From: Pontibacter pamirensis
GTDB lineage: Bacteria > Bacteroidota > Bacteroidia > Cytophagales > Hymenobacteraceae
DNA length: 64,000 nucleotides
Reading direction: 5' to 3'
Assembly (NCBI RefSeq): GCF_010015475.1
Contig: NZ_SSNI01000024.1
Location: forward strand, 33,301-97,300
Shown here: one piece after another, positions 1-8,845 of the stretch
Layout: each line of letters starts with the position of its first letter
Numbering within the stretch: position 1 is the first letter of the stretch
Translations under genes and position numbers: made by a program
The notes under the pieces: generated by a model
The model's database searches: none
The model's input: only the letters and a program-made list of their open reading frames with translations
Told to the model about the DNA's origin: nothing

Positions 1-2
1 GC

Positions 3-2048
3 TTTGGAAGTACTGCAGCAGAATCTCAACCTTCTGCTACATCCGATGCCCAGGAACAAACAGGTGCAGGACAGGGCGACCAAGCCGCTGCAGCACAAAC
101 AAGAGAGGAGGACACCATTTCAGCAGAAACTACACCATCGGCCGTGCAACTTGCCAGCCGCTTTACAGATTTCGATATTTACCTTTTTAAGGAGGGAAAA
201 CATTTCTCCTTATATGAAAAACTTGGCTCGCACCACATGGAGCACGGTGGAAAACAGGGAACATACTTTGCGGTATGGGCTCCCAACGCCGAACTGGTGT
301 CTGTTATGGGTGACTTTAACGGATGGAGCCGCGACAGTCATAAACTATACCTGCGCGGGGATGAATCCGGGATATGGGAAGGATTTGTGCCTGACGTAGA
401 GACTGGTGTCATGTATAAATACCACATAAAGTCGCGCTACAACCTGTACCATGTTGAGAAAAGTGATCCTTTTGCTTTCAGCCGGGAAAAGCCGCCGCAA
501 ACAGCTTCAGTTGTCGCGGACATGAACTACAACTGGCAGGATCAGCAGTGGCTGGACCGCCGCAAGAGCATGGCAGATCAGGCGCAGCCTTACAGTGTTT
601 ACGAACTGCACCTGGGTTCATGGCGTCGTAAACCGGAAGAAGATAACCGTTCGCTCACTTACCGCGAACTGGCTGAAGAACTGCCTGCCTATGTAAAGCA
701 TATGGGCTTTACACACATAGAGTTGATGCCAATTATGTTCCACCCGTTTAACGGTTCATGGGGATATCAGGTAACAGGTTATTTTGCGCCCGCCAGCACC
801 TTTGGCTCTCCACAAGACCTGATGTACCTGATTGATGTGCTGCACCAGCACGATATTGGCGTAATTCTGGATTGGGTACCTTCACACTTCCCATCTGATG
901 AGCATGGACTGGCTTACTTCGACGGCACGCACTTGTTTGAGCATGCCGATCCACGCAAAGGCTATCACCCTGATTGGAACAGTTATATCTTTAACTACGG
1001 CCGCAGCGAAGTTCGCTCTTTCCTGATCAGTAATGCATTGTTCTGGATAGACAAGTACCATGCGGATGGCTTGCGTGTAGATGCCGTGGCCTCTATGTTA
1101 TACTTAGACTACAGCCGCAAAGAAGGGGAGTGGATACCGAATGAGTACGGTGGCCGCGAGAACCTCGAAGCTATCTCCTTACTGAAGGACTTTAACTACG
1201 CTGTGCGTGAACGCTTCCCGGATGTGAAAACCATCGCAGAGGAATCTACTGCATGGCCGGGTGTTACAGCACCGGTAGAGCACGGAGGTCTTGGCTTTGA
1301 TATGAAGTGGATGATGGGCTGGATGCACGATACCCTCGACTACTTTGCCAAAGATTCTGTCTACCGCAGATATCATCAGGGAGAGATTACCTTCAGTATG
1401 ATGTATGCATTCTCAGAGAAGTTTATGTTGCCGCTTTCACATGATGAAATCGTGCACGGCAAAGGTTCGCTTCTTCAGAAAATGCCGGGAGATGAGTGGC
1501 AGCGATTTGCTAACCTACGCACGCTCTACGCTTACATGTACGCTCACCCTGGAGGTAAACTCTTATTCATGGGGGCGGAAATTGGCCAGAGCAGCGAATG
1601 GAACCATGACAGCAGTGTGGAATGGCATCTGCTTCAGTATGGTTACCACCAGGGAATACAGGATGAACTACGCGAACTGAACGCCATCTACAAACAGGAG
1701 CCTGCACTATATGCGCACAGCTTTAGTCCGGAAGGTTTTGAATGGATTGATTATAATGATGCACACAACAGCGTGATGAGCTTCCTGCGCAAAAGCGATA
1801 ATCCGGATGAGACACTGCTGGTGGCATGTAACTTTACACCGGCCATGCATGAGCATTACCGCTTAGGGGTGCCGCAGGCAGGGCAGTGGGTGCAGGTGTT
1901 TAACTCCGACGACAGCCGTTACGGAGGCAGCAACCAGCACAACGACGGACCGATCAGCACAATTGATGAGCCGTTCCATGGCCGCGGTTACTCGCTAACA
2001 CTTAAGTTGCCACCGCTTTCTGTGGTATATTTCAAGCTTCAGCGTTAA
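3..2048 (+). CDS. glgB: 1,4-alpha-glucan branching enzyme (5' end outside window)
   Basis: Makes alpha-1,6 branches in glycogen, in the cytoplasm. The frame is open from base 3, so the gene begins before the window; the GTG at 144 is only an internal codon. The first ~47 visible residues are a low-complexity Ala/Gln/Glu/Thr-rich stretch, followed by a CBM48-like domain (motif WAPNAELVSVMGDFNGW) and a GH13 barrel. Counting from the codon at 144, the nucleophile Asp is ~313 (DGLRVDAVA), the acid/base Glu ~366 (IAEEST) and the third acidic residue Asp ~434 (LSHDEIVHGKGS); region I is DWVPSHFP. The C-terminal all-beta domain ends normally. All catalytic motifs are present, so I expect an active enzyme. 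The low-complexity lead suggests a linker after a further N-terminal segment not seen here. Confidence 0.96.
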   Translation, partial: FGSTAAESQPSATSDAQEQTGAGQGDQAAAAQTREEDTISAETTPSAVQLASRFTDFDIYLFKEGKHFSLYEKLGSHHMEHGGKQGTYFAVWAPNAELVSVMGDFNGWSRDSHKLYLRGDESGIWEGFVPDVETGVMYKYHIKSRYNLYHVEKSDPFAFSREKPPQTASVVADMNYNWQDQQWLDRRKSMADQAQPYSVYELHLGSWRRKPEEDNRSLTYRELAEELPAYVKHMGFTHIELMPIMFHPFNGSWGYQVTGYFAPASTFGSPQDLMYLIDVLHQHDIGVILDWVPSHFPSDEHGLAYFDGTHLFEHADPRKGYHPDWNSYIFNYGRSEVRSFLISNALFWIDKYHADGLRVDAVASMLYLDYSRKEGEWIPNEYGGRENLEAISLLKDFNYAVRERFPDVKTIAEESTAWPGVTAPVEHGGLGFDMKWMMGWMHDTLDYFAKDSVYRRYHQGEITFSMMYAFSEKFMLPLSHDEIVHGKGSLLQKMPGDEWQRFANLRTLYAYMYAHPGGKLLFMGAEIGQSSEWNHDSSVEWHLLQYGYHQGIQDELRELNAIYKQEPALYAHSFSPEGFEWIDYNDAHNSVMSFLRKSDNPDETLLVACNFTPAMHEHYRLGVPQAGQWVQVFNSDDSRYGGSNQHNDGPISTIDEPFHGRGYSLTLKLPPLSVVYFKLQR

Positions 2049-2066
2049 GGAGTTTTGGATAATAAC

Positions 2067-2105
2067 AAAAAAGAGGCAGCGTACTTATACGCTGCCTCTT
2101 TTTTG
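2067..2105. terminator. Intrinsic terminator after glgB, probably bidirectional
   Basis: A-rich left flank, arms AGAGGCAGCGT / ACGCTGCCTCT around a short ACTTAT loop, then a T tract. It lies between the convergent glgB and the minus-strand UPF0316 gene and can serve both. Confidence 0.85.
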
Positions 2106-2152
2106 TTCTGCTTTTTTTAACGTGCTCGGTGTGTCGTGATATTAGTATCGCG

Positions 2153-2755
2153 TTACTTTCCTTTGCGCAGGGGAAAGAGTTTTCGGAAGCTTTTATTTCC
2201 ATCCTTTGTGTTATTAGATGAGATATCTGTTTCAGAAACAGAGCGAACGTCTTCTATTGAATAAAAAGCCTGCGGGTTGTAATTTCGGATGATGTCAATT
2301 ACACTTTCCAGTTTTTTGCGTTTCACGATCATAAAAAGCAGGTTTACTTTGCCCCGCGTGCCGCGCGCATCCACGCTGGTAAGCCGATAGCCGTGTCCTG
2401 TTAGCTGCTCAATCAGTTTATCTGCGGGCTCTACCGTAATTACGCGCACCACCGCTTGCCCCAGCGCCAGCTTTTGCTCTACCCGCAAGCCTAAAAAGTT
2501 GCCTGTGGCAAATCCGCCGGCCCAGGCCAGGTAAGAGGCCACGTTGTTTAGGTTCTCCATCACCTGCGTTATGGCAATCAGCCAGATCAGGACTTCTAAA
2601 AAACCAAGCAAGGGAGCAATCACTTTATCTCCTTTAGAGATAAAAACAATCCGCAACGTGCCTAAAGTTACATCGCAGATGCGCGCCAGAAATATAAGAG
2701 CAGGTATGATAACCCACTCGACTATACCCGGATCTATTCCTTCAAAATAATTCAT
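2153..2755 (-). CDS. UPF0316/DUF2179 family membrane protein
   Basis: Integral membrane protein of unknown function. About three hydrophobic segments occupy the first ~110 residues (WVIIPALIFLARICDVTLGT; VIAPLLGFLEVLIWLIAITQ; a third around AWAGGFATGNFLG). A soluble C-terminal DUF2179-like domain of ~80 residues follows (VRVITVEPADKLIEQLTGHG onward) with the family-typical TSVDARGTRGKVNLLFMIVKR segment. The ATG at 2755 gives 200 residues; a GTG at 2782 would add a proline-rich MPPPPPDEE lead that is not typical of the family. The charged C-terminal tail is probably lineage-specific. It is monocistronic and convergent with glgB. Confidence 0.85.
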   Translation of the reverse strand: MNYFEGIDPGIVEWVIIPALIFLARICDVTLGTLRIVFISKGDKVIAPLLGFLEVLIWLIAITQVMENLNNVASYLAWAGGFATGNFLGLRVEQKLALGQAVVRVITVEPADKLIEQLTGHGYRLTSVDARGTRGKVNLLFMIVKRKKLESVIDIIRNYNPQAFYSIEDVRSVSETDISSNNTKDGNKSFRKLFPLRKGK

Positions 2756-2819
2756 TTCTTCATCAGGAGGCGGAGGTGGCACCTCAATCTTTATTTATAG
2801 TTTCTAGTAACCTCAACTG

Positions 2820-3176
2820 TCACTGGCAATACATCCCCGACAAACTCAGTACGAGCTTTAGACAGAGCGCCAGTATAGAGTGCTGCTTTATAAAAATGAG
2901 CCTTCCGGATACCAGGCAGCGCAGACCTCTACTTATATCCGAGATACCGTTGCTCATCAGTGCACGGAGCTTATATGTCCGTTTTATGACTGTTACCTGC
3001 AGCCCCGCTAGCAGGTTAGGGACAGGCCTTTGTGCGGCAAAACCAATCTCAATACTGGCCACACCGGCAGCTGTCAAAGAGTCTGCACCTGGTTTCCGGA
3101 CACCTTCAAAGCTCAGCAAAATAAATGAAGCCGCCATAAAAGTGGCAATAGAAATGGGCAGTTTCTTTGTGAACAT
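2820..3176 (-). CDS. Hypothetical exported protein, doubtful
   Basis: A 118-residue frame whose first ~24 residues look like a signal peptide (MFTKKLPISIATFMAASFIL). I recognise no family in the rest, and the last ~30 residues read like non-coding sequence (Cys/Leu-rich, no pattern). A plus-strand frame of 146 residues overlaps it and looks even less like coding sequence. The gene, if real, is transcribed away from otsAB and may be a decayed remnant. Confidence 0.3.
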   Translation of the reverse strand: MFTKKLPISIATFMAASFILLSFEGVRKPGADSLTAAGVASIEIGFAAQRPVPNLLAGLQVTVIKRTYKLRALMSNGISDISRGLRCLVSGRLIFIKQHSILALCLKLVLSLSGMYCQ

Positions 3177-3507
3177 AGGTTGTGTCTATCTGCTCCGTTC
3201 TATTATAAATTTTTAGGAACCGGATAAACCTGGTTCAGGGGCTGCGGAGGTTTGTGTGGTAGCGTCATTCTACTTCAGATTATACTTTGAGGTTGTACTT
3301 TATCAAATTAAAGCTGTAAATACTTTGAAAGAGACTTAATTATAGCTATTTTTATATATTACCTCAACACAAATGATATTTTATGCGTATGGATAATTAG
3401 GTAATTGTATCCAACCGAAATTAAATTAACGCGAAAATAGGCTTGTAAGATAGCATTGATACACCCCATGCGCTTTCTTAAACTGCCTGCATAAACATAC
3501 CCGAAAA
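3177..3507. other. Intergenic region upstream of otsAB
   Basis: AT-rich 331-base gap. It holds two weak -7-like boxes (TACTTTG near 3286 and 3325) that could drive the plus-strand gene. No hairpin or ORF is convincing. Confidence 0.4.
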
Positions 3508-5724
3508 ATGGCAAAACTGATCATCGTATCTAACAGGCTTCCTGTAAAACTGCAAGAGAAGGAGGGTGAGTTACTCTACAAAACAAGTGAAGGCGGGCTT
3601 GCTACAGGCCTTGGATCTATCTATAAACAAGGGGATAACCTATGGATAGGTTGGCCTGGTATGGTGGTGGAAGATCCGGAAAAGCAACAGCGCATCGCCG
3701 ATGATATCCGGAAGGAGAGCATGAGTCCTGTTTTTTTGACGGAAACTGAGATAAAGGAATTCTACGAAGGCTTCAGCAACGAGACGCTCTGGCCTACCTT
3801 CCACTATTTTAGTCAGTATGCCATCTATGAGCAACAGCTTTGGGAAACTTATGTAGAGGTGAATCAGAAATATTGCGATGCGGTAGTGGCACAGGCCGGA
3901 CCAGAAGATACCATTTGGGTACATGATTACCAGCTCCTGCTTTTGCCGTCTATGTTGCGCGAAAGACTGCCAAACAGTACCATCGGCTTCTTTCAACACA
4001 TCCCGTTCCCTTCTTACGAGATATTCCGTTTACTGCCCTGGCGAAAAGAACTGCTGGAAGGTATGCTTGGCTCTGACCTCGTAGGCTTCCATACCTACGA
4101 TGACATGCGCCACTTCCTGAGTTCAGTGAACCGCATCGTAGGATACGGTAGTATGCACGGGTGGATCAATACTAACTCCCGCTCTCTGCTGGTAGATTCG
4201 TTCCCGATGGGGATAGACTATGAAAAGTACAGCAGTACAGCCGCCCTTGAAGAGGTGCAAAAGCGGGAGCAGATTTACCGTGGCAACCTGAATGCAGAAA
4301 AGGTAATACTTTCCATCGACAGACTGGATTATTCTAAAGGTATAGCACAACGCCTGAAGGCATTTGAGCTGTTCCTCGAGAAATACCCGCAGTTCCATGA
4401 AAGGGTGACGCTGCTCATGCTGGTGGTGCCAAGTCGGGATGCCGTAGAAAAGTATAAGGAACTGAAAGAGGAGATAGATGAACTGGTAGGCCGTATTAAC
4501 GGCAGGTACAGCCGTATCAGCTGGAACCCAATTCAGTACTTCTACCGCTCTTATCCGCTCGAAACCCTTTCTGCTTTTTACCGCATGGCCGATGTGGCGC
4601 TGGTAACGCCTATGCGCGATGGAATGAACTTGGTTTGTAAGGAATACATCGCCAGTAAATCAGACCAGAAAGGAGTGCTGATATTAAGTGAGATGGCAGG
4701 AGCCTCTAAAGAACTTTCTGATGCCCTGCTGATCAACCCGAATGATATAAACCAGATGGTAGAGGCGCTGAACACCGCGCTCACGATGCCAGAGGACCAG
4801 CAAATTGCCCATATGAAAAACATGCAGGAGTCGCTACAGCGCTACAACATCCATCACTGGGTGAGCATGTTCATGGATCGCCTGTCATACGTCAAAATCA
4901 AGCAGCTGTCGCTGGCAACTTCTTACCTCGACGATGCGACGATCCAGGAAATGAACGATGCCTACGATTCTGCAAGCTCACGCCTGTTCTTTCTGGAATA
5001 TGATGGTGCTTTGGTTGATTACCGTAACCGCCCGCTGATGGCCCGTCCGGATGATGACCTGATGGACTTGCTGGAGCGCCTCAGCAGCAATAAGAAAAAC
5101 AGGGTAGTAGTAGTTAGCAGCCGCGAAAAAGCAACCATGCAGGATTGGCTCGGGCACCTGAACATTGATATTATAGCAGAGCACGGCGTCTGGATAAAAC
5201 AGCGTGGTACCGGCTGGCAAACCATGCTAAGCCTGCTGGATGACTGGAAGAAAGACATTCGCATGATACTGGATTTATACGTAGACCGTACGCCAGCCTC
5301 TTTTATAGAAGAAAAGGAGTACTCGCTTGTGTGGCACTACCGCCGTGTGGAAACCGGACTTGGTGAGCTACGTGCCCGCGAGTTAGTAAACCACCTGAAT
5401 TTTATTGCCTCCAACAGTAACCTTCAGGTGCTGGATGGGCAGATGGCAGTAGAAATAAAAGCGCAGGAAATAAACAAAGGAAAAGCATCCAGCTACTGGC
5501 TGAGCAAATTTCCGCACAAATTTGTGCTAGCCATTGGCGATGATTGGGGAGATGAGGACATTTTTAAAGCAATGCCTCGTGAAGCCTATACTGTAAAAGT
5601 AGGGAACTCCTATTCAGTAGCGAAGTACCATGTGGATACTTGTGAGGAAGCTCGCCAGACACTGGACAGATTAGTGCAGACAAGAAGGCAGGAACAGTCT
5701 CCTGGTGCTTTAATGACTGGTTGA
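3508..5724 (+). CDS. otsAB: Fused trehalose-6-phosphate synthase / trehalose phosphatase with altered phosphatase motif I
   Basis: The N-terminal ~470 residues are a GT20 trehalose-6-phosphate synthase (UDP-glucose plus glucose-6-phosphate): SNRLPVKL, the GGLATGL loop, VHDYQLLLLPSML and HIPFPSYEIFR are all present. Residues ~490-730 are a HAD trehalose-6-phosphate phosphatase domain. Motif I reads LEYDGALVDY where the family has LDYDGTL, so the nucleophile Asp is Glu497; the second Asp (499) is kept. Motif II-like VVSS and motif III AIGDDWGDEDIF are present, though the usual Thr of GDDxTDED is Gly. From family knowledge the Glu should abolish or greatly reduce phosphatase activity, leaving the domain structural or regulatory; another phosphatase may then be needed. 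Separated from glgB by a minus-strand gene. Confidence 0.95.
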   Translation: MAKLIIVSNRLPVKLQEKEGELLYKTSEGGLATGLGSIYKQGDNLWIGWPGMVVEDPEKQQRIADDIRKESMSPVFLTETEIKEFYEGFSNETLWPTFHYFSQYAIYEQQLWETYVEVNQKYCDAVVAQAGPEDTIWVHDYQLLLLPSMLRERLPNSTIGFFQHIPFPSYEIFRLLPWRKELLEGMLGSDLVGFHTYDDMRHFLSSVNRIVGYGSMHGWINTNSRSLLVDSFPMGIDYEKYSSTAALEEVQKREQIYRGNLNAEKVILSIDRLDYSKGIAQRLKAFELFLEKYPQFHERVTLLMLVVPSRDAVEKYKELKEEIDELVGRINGRYSRISWNPIQYFYRSYPLETLSAFYRMADVALVTPMRDGMNLVCKEYIASKSDQKGVLILSEMAGASKELSDALLINPNDINQMVEALNTALTMPEDQQIAHMKNMQESLQRYNIHHWVSMFMDRLSYVKIKQLSLATSYLDDATIQEMNDAYDSASSRLFFLEYDGALVDYRNRPLMARPDDDLMDLLERLSSNKKNRVVVVSSREKATMQDWLGHLNIDIIAEHGVWIKQRGTGWQTMLSLLDDWKKDIRMILDLYVDRTPASFIEEKEYSLVWHYRRVETGLGELRARELVNHLNFIASNSNLQVLDGQMAVEIKAQEINKGKASSYWLSKFPHKFVLAIGDDWGDEDIFKAMPREAYTVKVGNSYSVAKYHVDTCEEARQTLDRLVQTRRQEQSPGALMTG

Positions 5725-5756
5725 TTAATCAATCAATAGAACTTGTATCAACAAAG

Positions 5757-5797
5757 AACGCCCCCTGTTACAACCCTGTAGCAGAGGGCGTTTTGTT
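5757..5797 (+). terminator. Terminator of otsAB
   Basis: Arms AACGCCCCCTG / CAGAGGGCGTT (one mismatch) with an additional inner pairing, followed by TTTTGTT. It starts ~33 bases after the otsAB stop. Confidence 0.8.
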
Positions 5798-6015
5798 GCA
5801 GGGCTTGTTGAAATTAAAAAGCCTCTATCGGTCTAAGTCTACTTATGCGCAACGGTCTTTCGCCAAAAGGCAAAATTTTCTCCCGAGGGGCAGGTTCAAG
5901 ATACATGACACAGCCTAATGCATGTCTTCATTCGCAACATTTCTTTGGTCTTGGTATAATTACAGTGGAGCATTGTGATGTATAACTCATCTACTCTCCC
6001 TAATCGAAGGGGTTA

Positions 6016-6167
6016 AGTCCCAGCGGGACGGCCTGTTGATAGAATTCAGGGATGCAACGATTTGAGCTCCAGCTGAGCGGCCTGTTAAGTATCCCATACA
6101 GGCCGCTCAGCTGGAGTTTGAAATTGGCATTAAAAAGAAGATATTAATAGGGCGCCCCGCTGGGACT
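6016..6167. repeat. Nested palindromic repeat, copy A
   Basis: Two concentric inverted repeats. Inner arms 6067-6085 and 6098-6116 are perfect over 19 bases (CTCCAGCTGAGCGGCCTGT and its complement), with a 12-base loop. Outer arms 6016-6030 (AGTCCCAGCGGGACG) and 6153-6167 match with one mismatch. Each arm is itself partly self-complementary (TCCCAGCGGGA, CTCCAGCTGAG). Copy B at ~42110-42317 has the same architecture and shares AGTCCCAGCGGGACG and CCTGTTGATAGAA. It looks like a REP-like intergenic repeat. Confidence 0.7.
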
Positions 6168-6195
6168 GTTTATATTCTGGATATTAGTTAAAGCA

Positions 6196-6231
6196 CAAAA
6201 GGCTGCTTTCCTATAGAAAAGCAGCCTTTTG
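6196..6231 (-). terminator. Terminator after xseB
   Basis: Stem CAAAAGGCTGCTTT / AAAGCAGCCTTTTG (arms as read on the plus strand) with loop CCTATAGA, 24 bases past the xseB stop on the minus strand, ending in a T-rich tail there. Confidence 0.8.
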
Positions 6232-6254
6232 CGATAGCATGTTTGAATCAAAGT

Positions 6255-6533
6255 TTAAAATAATGAGCCGTTTCCTTTAGCAGTTCCTGCTCTTCCTTCC
6301 TGCGCTTTATCCATTGCAGGGGCCTCACAGTTTTCCTCGTTAAAAACCTGGTCGATAGCCTTCTCAGCACTGCGTAGTTTCTCTTTGCAGAGCTTTATTA
6401 ACTGCGACGACCGCTGTACTTTCTGAGTTAACTCATCTACATCAACAGAGTCATTTTCAATGGCACGTAAAATTTCTTCCAGCTCCTGTGTCGCCTCGCG
6501 ATACGTTAAATTCTTTAAATCTTTATTTGTCAT
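6255..6533 (-). CDS. xseB: Exodeoxyribonuclease VII small subunit
   Basis: Small helical subunit of exonuclease VII, which degrades single-stranded DNA together with XseA. The core matches the family: LTYREATQELEEILRAIEND, then SVDVDELTQKVQRSSQLIKL and CKEKLRSAEKAI. The ATG at 6533 (start MTNKDLKN) lies just upstream of the xseA stop codon (6523-6525), giving an 11-base overlap typical of translational coupling; a TTG at 6542 would add three residues. The ~25-residue acidic/Gly-rich tail after VFNEEN is beyond the usual family core. Cotranscribed with xseA. Confidence 0.93.
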   Translation of the reverse strand: MTNKDLKNLTYREATQELEEILRAIENDSVDVDELTQKVQRSSQLIKLCKEKLRSAEKAIDQVFNEENCEAPAMDKAQEGRAGTAKGNGSLF

Positions 6534-8082
6534 CTTCTTCAATGTTTACAACCATACTGTGGAGCGTGCCGTCCTGCATTTTCGTCTCAATCACGTCTCC
6601 GTTGTTGATGTTTTTAATACTTTTAGTGATTTTACCGTTCACCAGCGTTAAGGTATAGCCGCGCAAGAGCAAACGCTCCGGGTTATTTGCCTCTATACCC
6701 ATTTCCAATATCCGCATGCGGTGGTTTTCGTTCTGCAACTTCTTCTGAGCGCAAAAAGCTACTTTGTCGCTGTTCTTCGTGAAGCGAAGTTGCGCCTGTT
6801 TCAGCCCGTCTTTGGCTTCTGTTTCAATGCAGTGCACCAGGTTATTCAGTTCGTGCTCTTTCATGTGCAGATAGCGTTGGCTCTTACCCTCTACACAAAC
6901 AGACAGCTCCTGCAGATAGCTTCTACGCTCGTGCAGCAAATCCTTTGTATTGGCGCTGATGTCCTTGTCCAGGTTGCTGACATGGTGCTTTTGTAACTCT
7001 AAATAGTTTTTCGGTTTTAGCAGCAGCCCTCGCGAAAGTAATCCTAACGTGTCTTTTTTCTTTTGAAGCAGTTCCTTTGTCTGGTTGGAAATGCGCAGGC
7101 TTACACGCTCCAGCAGACCATCTGTCACTTTCAGTTGCTGAGCCGAGAACATCCGGATACTGTCGAAAAGATTTTCATTGTACTCCTCCGCCGACCTGTA
7201 GCGGTCGATCAGGAAATTGGCAACGGCTGTGGGTGTTTTCAAACGCGTATGCGCCACCAGGTCAGAGATGCTCTCGTCCCGCTCGTGTCCGATACCTGTC
7301 AGCACGGGGAGAGGGGAGTGGCCTATAGCAGCGGCAATGGCGTAATCGTCGAAGCAGCTAAGGTCGGTCTGTGAGCCTCCGCCACGGATAATGATGATCG
7401 CATCAAACCTGTCTTTGTGCTTTCCTGCCAGGGCCATCGCACGCTTTACAGAGGCCGGGGCCTCGTTTCCCTGCACGCTGGCCGGGAAAAGTGTTGTATG
7501 GAAGGAGTAGCCAAAGCTGTTATTTTGCAGCTGATGAATAAAGTCCTGGTAGCCCGCTGCTGTGGCCGACGAAACAACCGCCAACCGCTGTGGCACCAGG
7601 TCTAGCTCCAGAGCTTTGTTGGCTTCTATCAACCCTTCTGCCTCCAGCCGTTTCAGCGTTTCCTGCCGTTGCCGTGCCAGGTCACCTATGGTATAATTCG
7701 GGTCGATGTTCACGATGTCGAGGCTCAGGCCATACAACTCGTGAAAGCGCACTGTTGCCTGGAAGAGGACTTTAAGCCCCGCCTTAAGCGGTTGCCCCGT
7801 CTTCTCCTCAAAGTAACGGCCCAGCATCTGGTACCGGGAACTCCAGATAGTAGCCCGCGCCTGCGCGAGCATCTGCCGGGCATCATCACCTTTGTCCACT
7901 AGGGTGAGGTAGCAGTGGCCTTTGCGGCGATCAGCAGAAACCTGTGCCACTTCAGCCACCACCCAATAGTTATCAGGAAACGCCATTTCCAGCTCTTCCC
8001 GAATCTGCTGGTGCAGCTGGTGGAGCGAAAGAGGCGCATGCAGCTCTTCTTTAACGGTCTGCCGGATGGAAAACTGGGCCAT
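6523..8082 (-). CDS. xseA: Exodeoxyribonuclease VII large subunit
   Basis: Catalytic subunit of the bidirectional single-strand exonuclease VII. It has an N-terminal OB-fold (~residues 15-120, with WVVAEVAQVSADRRKGHCYL), then the catalytic domain with VVSSATAAGYQDF, IIIIRGGGSQTDLSCFDDY and TGIGHERDESISDLVAHTRL, and a long helical coiled-coil region (~300-450) before the C-terminal RGYTLTLVNGKITKS segment. At 519 residues it is longer than the ~450 typical of enterobacteria, in keeping with an extended coiled coil. It starts an operon with xseB. Start MAQFSIRQ agrees with the expected beginning of the OB-fold. Confidence 0.95.
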   Translation of the reverse strand: MAQFSIRQTVKEELHAPLSLHQLHQQIREELEMAFPDNYWVVAEVAQVSADRRKGHCYLTLVDKGDDARQMLAQARATIWSSRYQMLGRYFEEKTGQPLKAGLKVLFQATVRFHELYGLSLDIVNIDPNYTIGDLARQRQETLKRLEAEGLIEANKALELDLVPQRLAVVSSATAAGYQDFIHQLQNNSFGYSFHTTLFPASVQGNEAPASVKRAMALAGKHKDRFDAIIIIRGGGSQTDLSCFDDYAIAAAIGHSPLPVLTGIGHERDESISDLVAHTRLKTPTAVANFLIDRYRSAEEYNENLFDSIRMFSAQQLKVTDGLLERVSLRISNQTKELLQKKKDTLGLLSRGLLLKPKNYLELQKHHVSNLDKDISANTKDLLHERRSYLQELSVCVEGKSQRYLHMKEHELNNLVHCIETEAKDGLKQAQLRFTKNSDKVAFCAQKKLQNENHRMRILEMGIEANNPERLLLRGYTLTLVNGKITKSIKNINNGDVIETKMQDGTLHSMVVNIEEDDK

Positions 8083-8248
8083 GTATGGGGGTGGTGGTTT
8101 CTGGTTGTGTCAGTATATCAGGTCAGTACGAAACCTGCTTCTGAGGCACAATATAAGCTTTTGTTGGCGGAGCGCAAAGAAGAGAGGAGTGGCTTTTTAT
8201 AGTTTTGAATATAGATGTGATTGTATGTAAATTGATTGTCAACAGCTT

Positions 8249-8809
8249 CTATTGGTGAAACCGCTCATACACCTGCTGTTTTATGTGGCTGGCAACCTGC
8301 ACTAGTTCAGCTGCATCGGCTATAGGCTCTGCCGACATGAGGTAGAGGGGCACTGACTGTCCTCCTTTCTGATAAGGTGGCTGGTGGTAATCGAAGGTGT
8401 TGTGGAGGGTAAAGCCATGCAGATCCTGATAAAAGCGGATTCTTCTTTTACTGATTTCATCAACAGGGCGCTCCACTTCCAGCACAAGTTTTCTGCTGCT
8501 CCGGGTCAATAGCCATAGCATCACGTGCTTTCCCAATCCATGCTTCTGATGAGAAGGAACAATAGCTAAATGCTCCAGGAAACAGAAACCCTCTAACTGC
8601 CAGTAGATGCACAGGCCGGTTACCTCTTTGGCAGAGACGATCATGTATAAAAACATGTCTGGCTGATGGAGGAGCGTGAGCAGTTGAGAGAACTCCCGCC
8701 GCTCCGCAGCAGGAAACGCCGCTTCATAAATGTTTTGGAGAACAGAGACAGCCGGATGGTGTTTGTTCTGGATGTGCAGGAGGTCAATGGACTTGTTCAC
8801 TGCTGGCAT
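8249..8809 (-). CDS. GNAT family N-acetyltransferase
   Basis: Predicted acetyl-CoA-dependent N-acyltransferase, 186 residues. Acetyl-CoA-binding motif A is visible as LEHLAIVPSHQKHGLGKHVM (Q-x-x-G-x-G), preceded by the strand GLCIYWQLEGFCFLEHL. The fold continues through RKLVLEVERP and IRFYQDLHGFTLH. The final ~40 residues are an extra helical tail. Substrate unknown; a 49-base gap to the palindrome at 8846 separates it from the next gene. Confidence 0.85.
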   Translation of the reverse strand: MPAVNKSIDLLHIQNKHHPAVSVLQNIYEAAFPAAERREFSQLLTLLHQPDMFLYMIVSAKEVTGLCIYWQLEGFCFLEHLAIVPSHQKHGLGKHVMLWLLTRSSRKLVLEVERPVDEISKRRIRFYQDLHGFTLHNTFDYHQPPYQKGGQSVPLYLMSAEPIADAAELVQVASHIKQQVYERFHQ

Positions 8810-8845
8810 ATTTTGTTTTTTACGCTGCTGTTGGGTATGCTCCTA

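Noticed and set aside
2776..3216. 146-residue plus-strand ORF
   Set aside because: Ser/Pro-rich shadow frame; the opposite frame with a signal-peptide-like start is slightly more plausible, though weak.
5721..5918. 65-residue ORF after otsAB
   Set aside because: It runs through the otsAB terminator hairpin and lacks a coding pattern.
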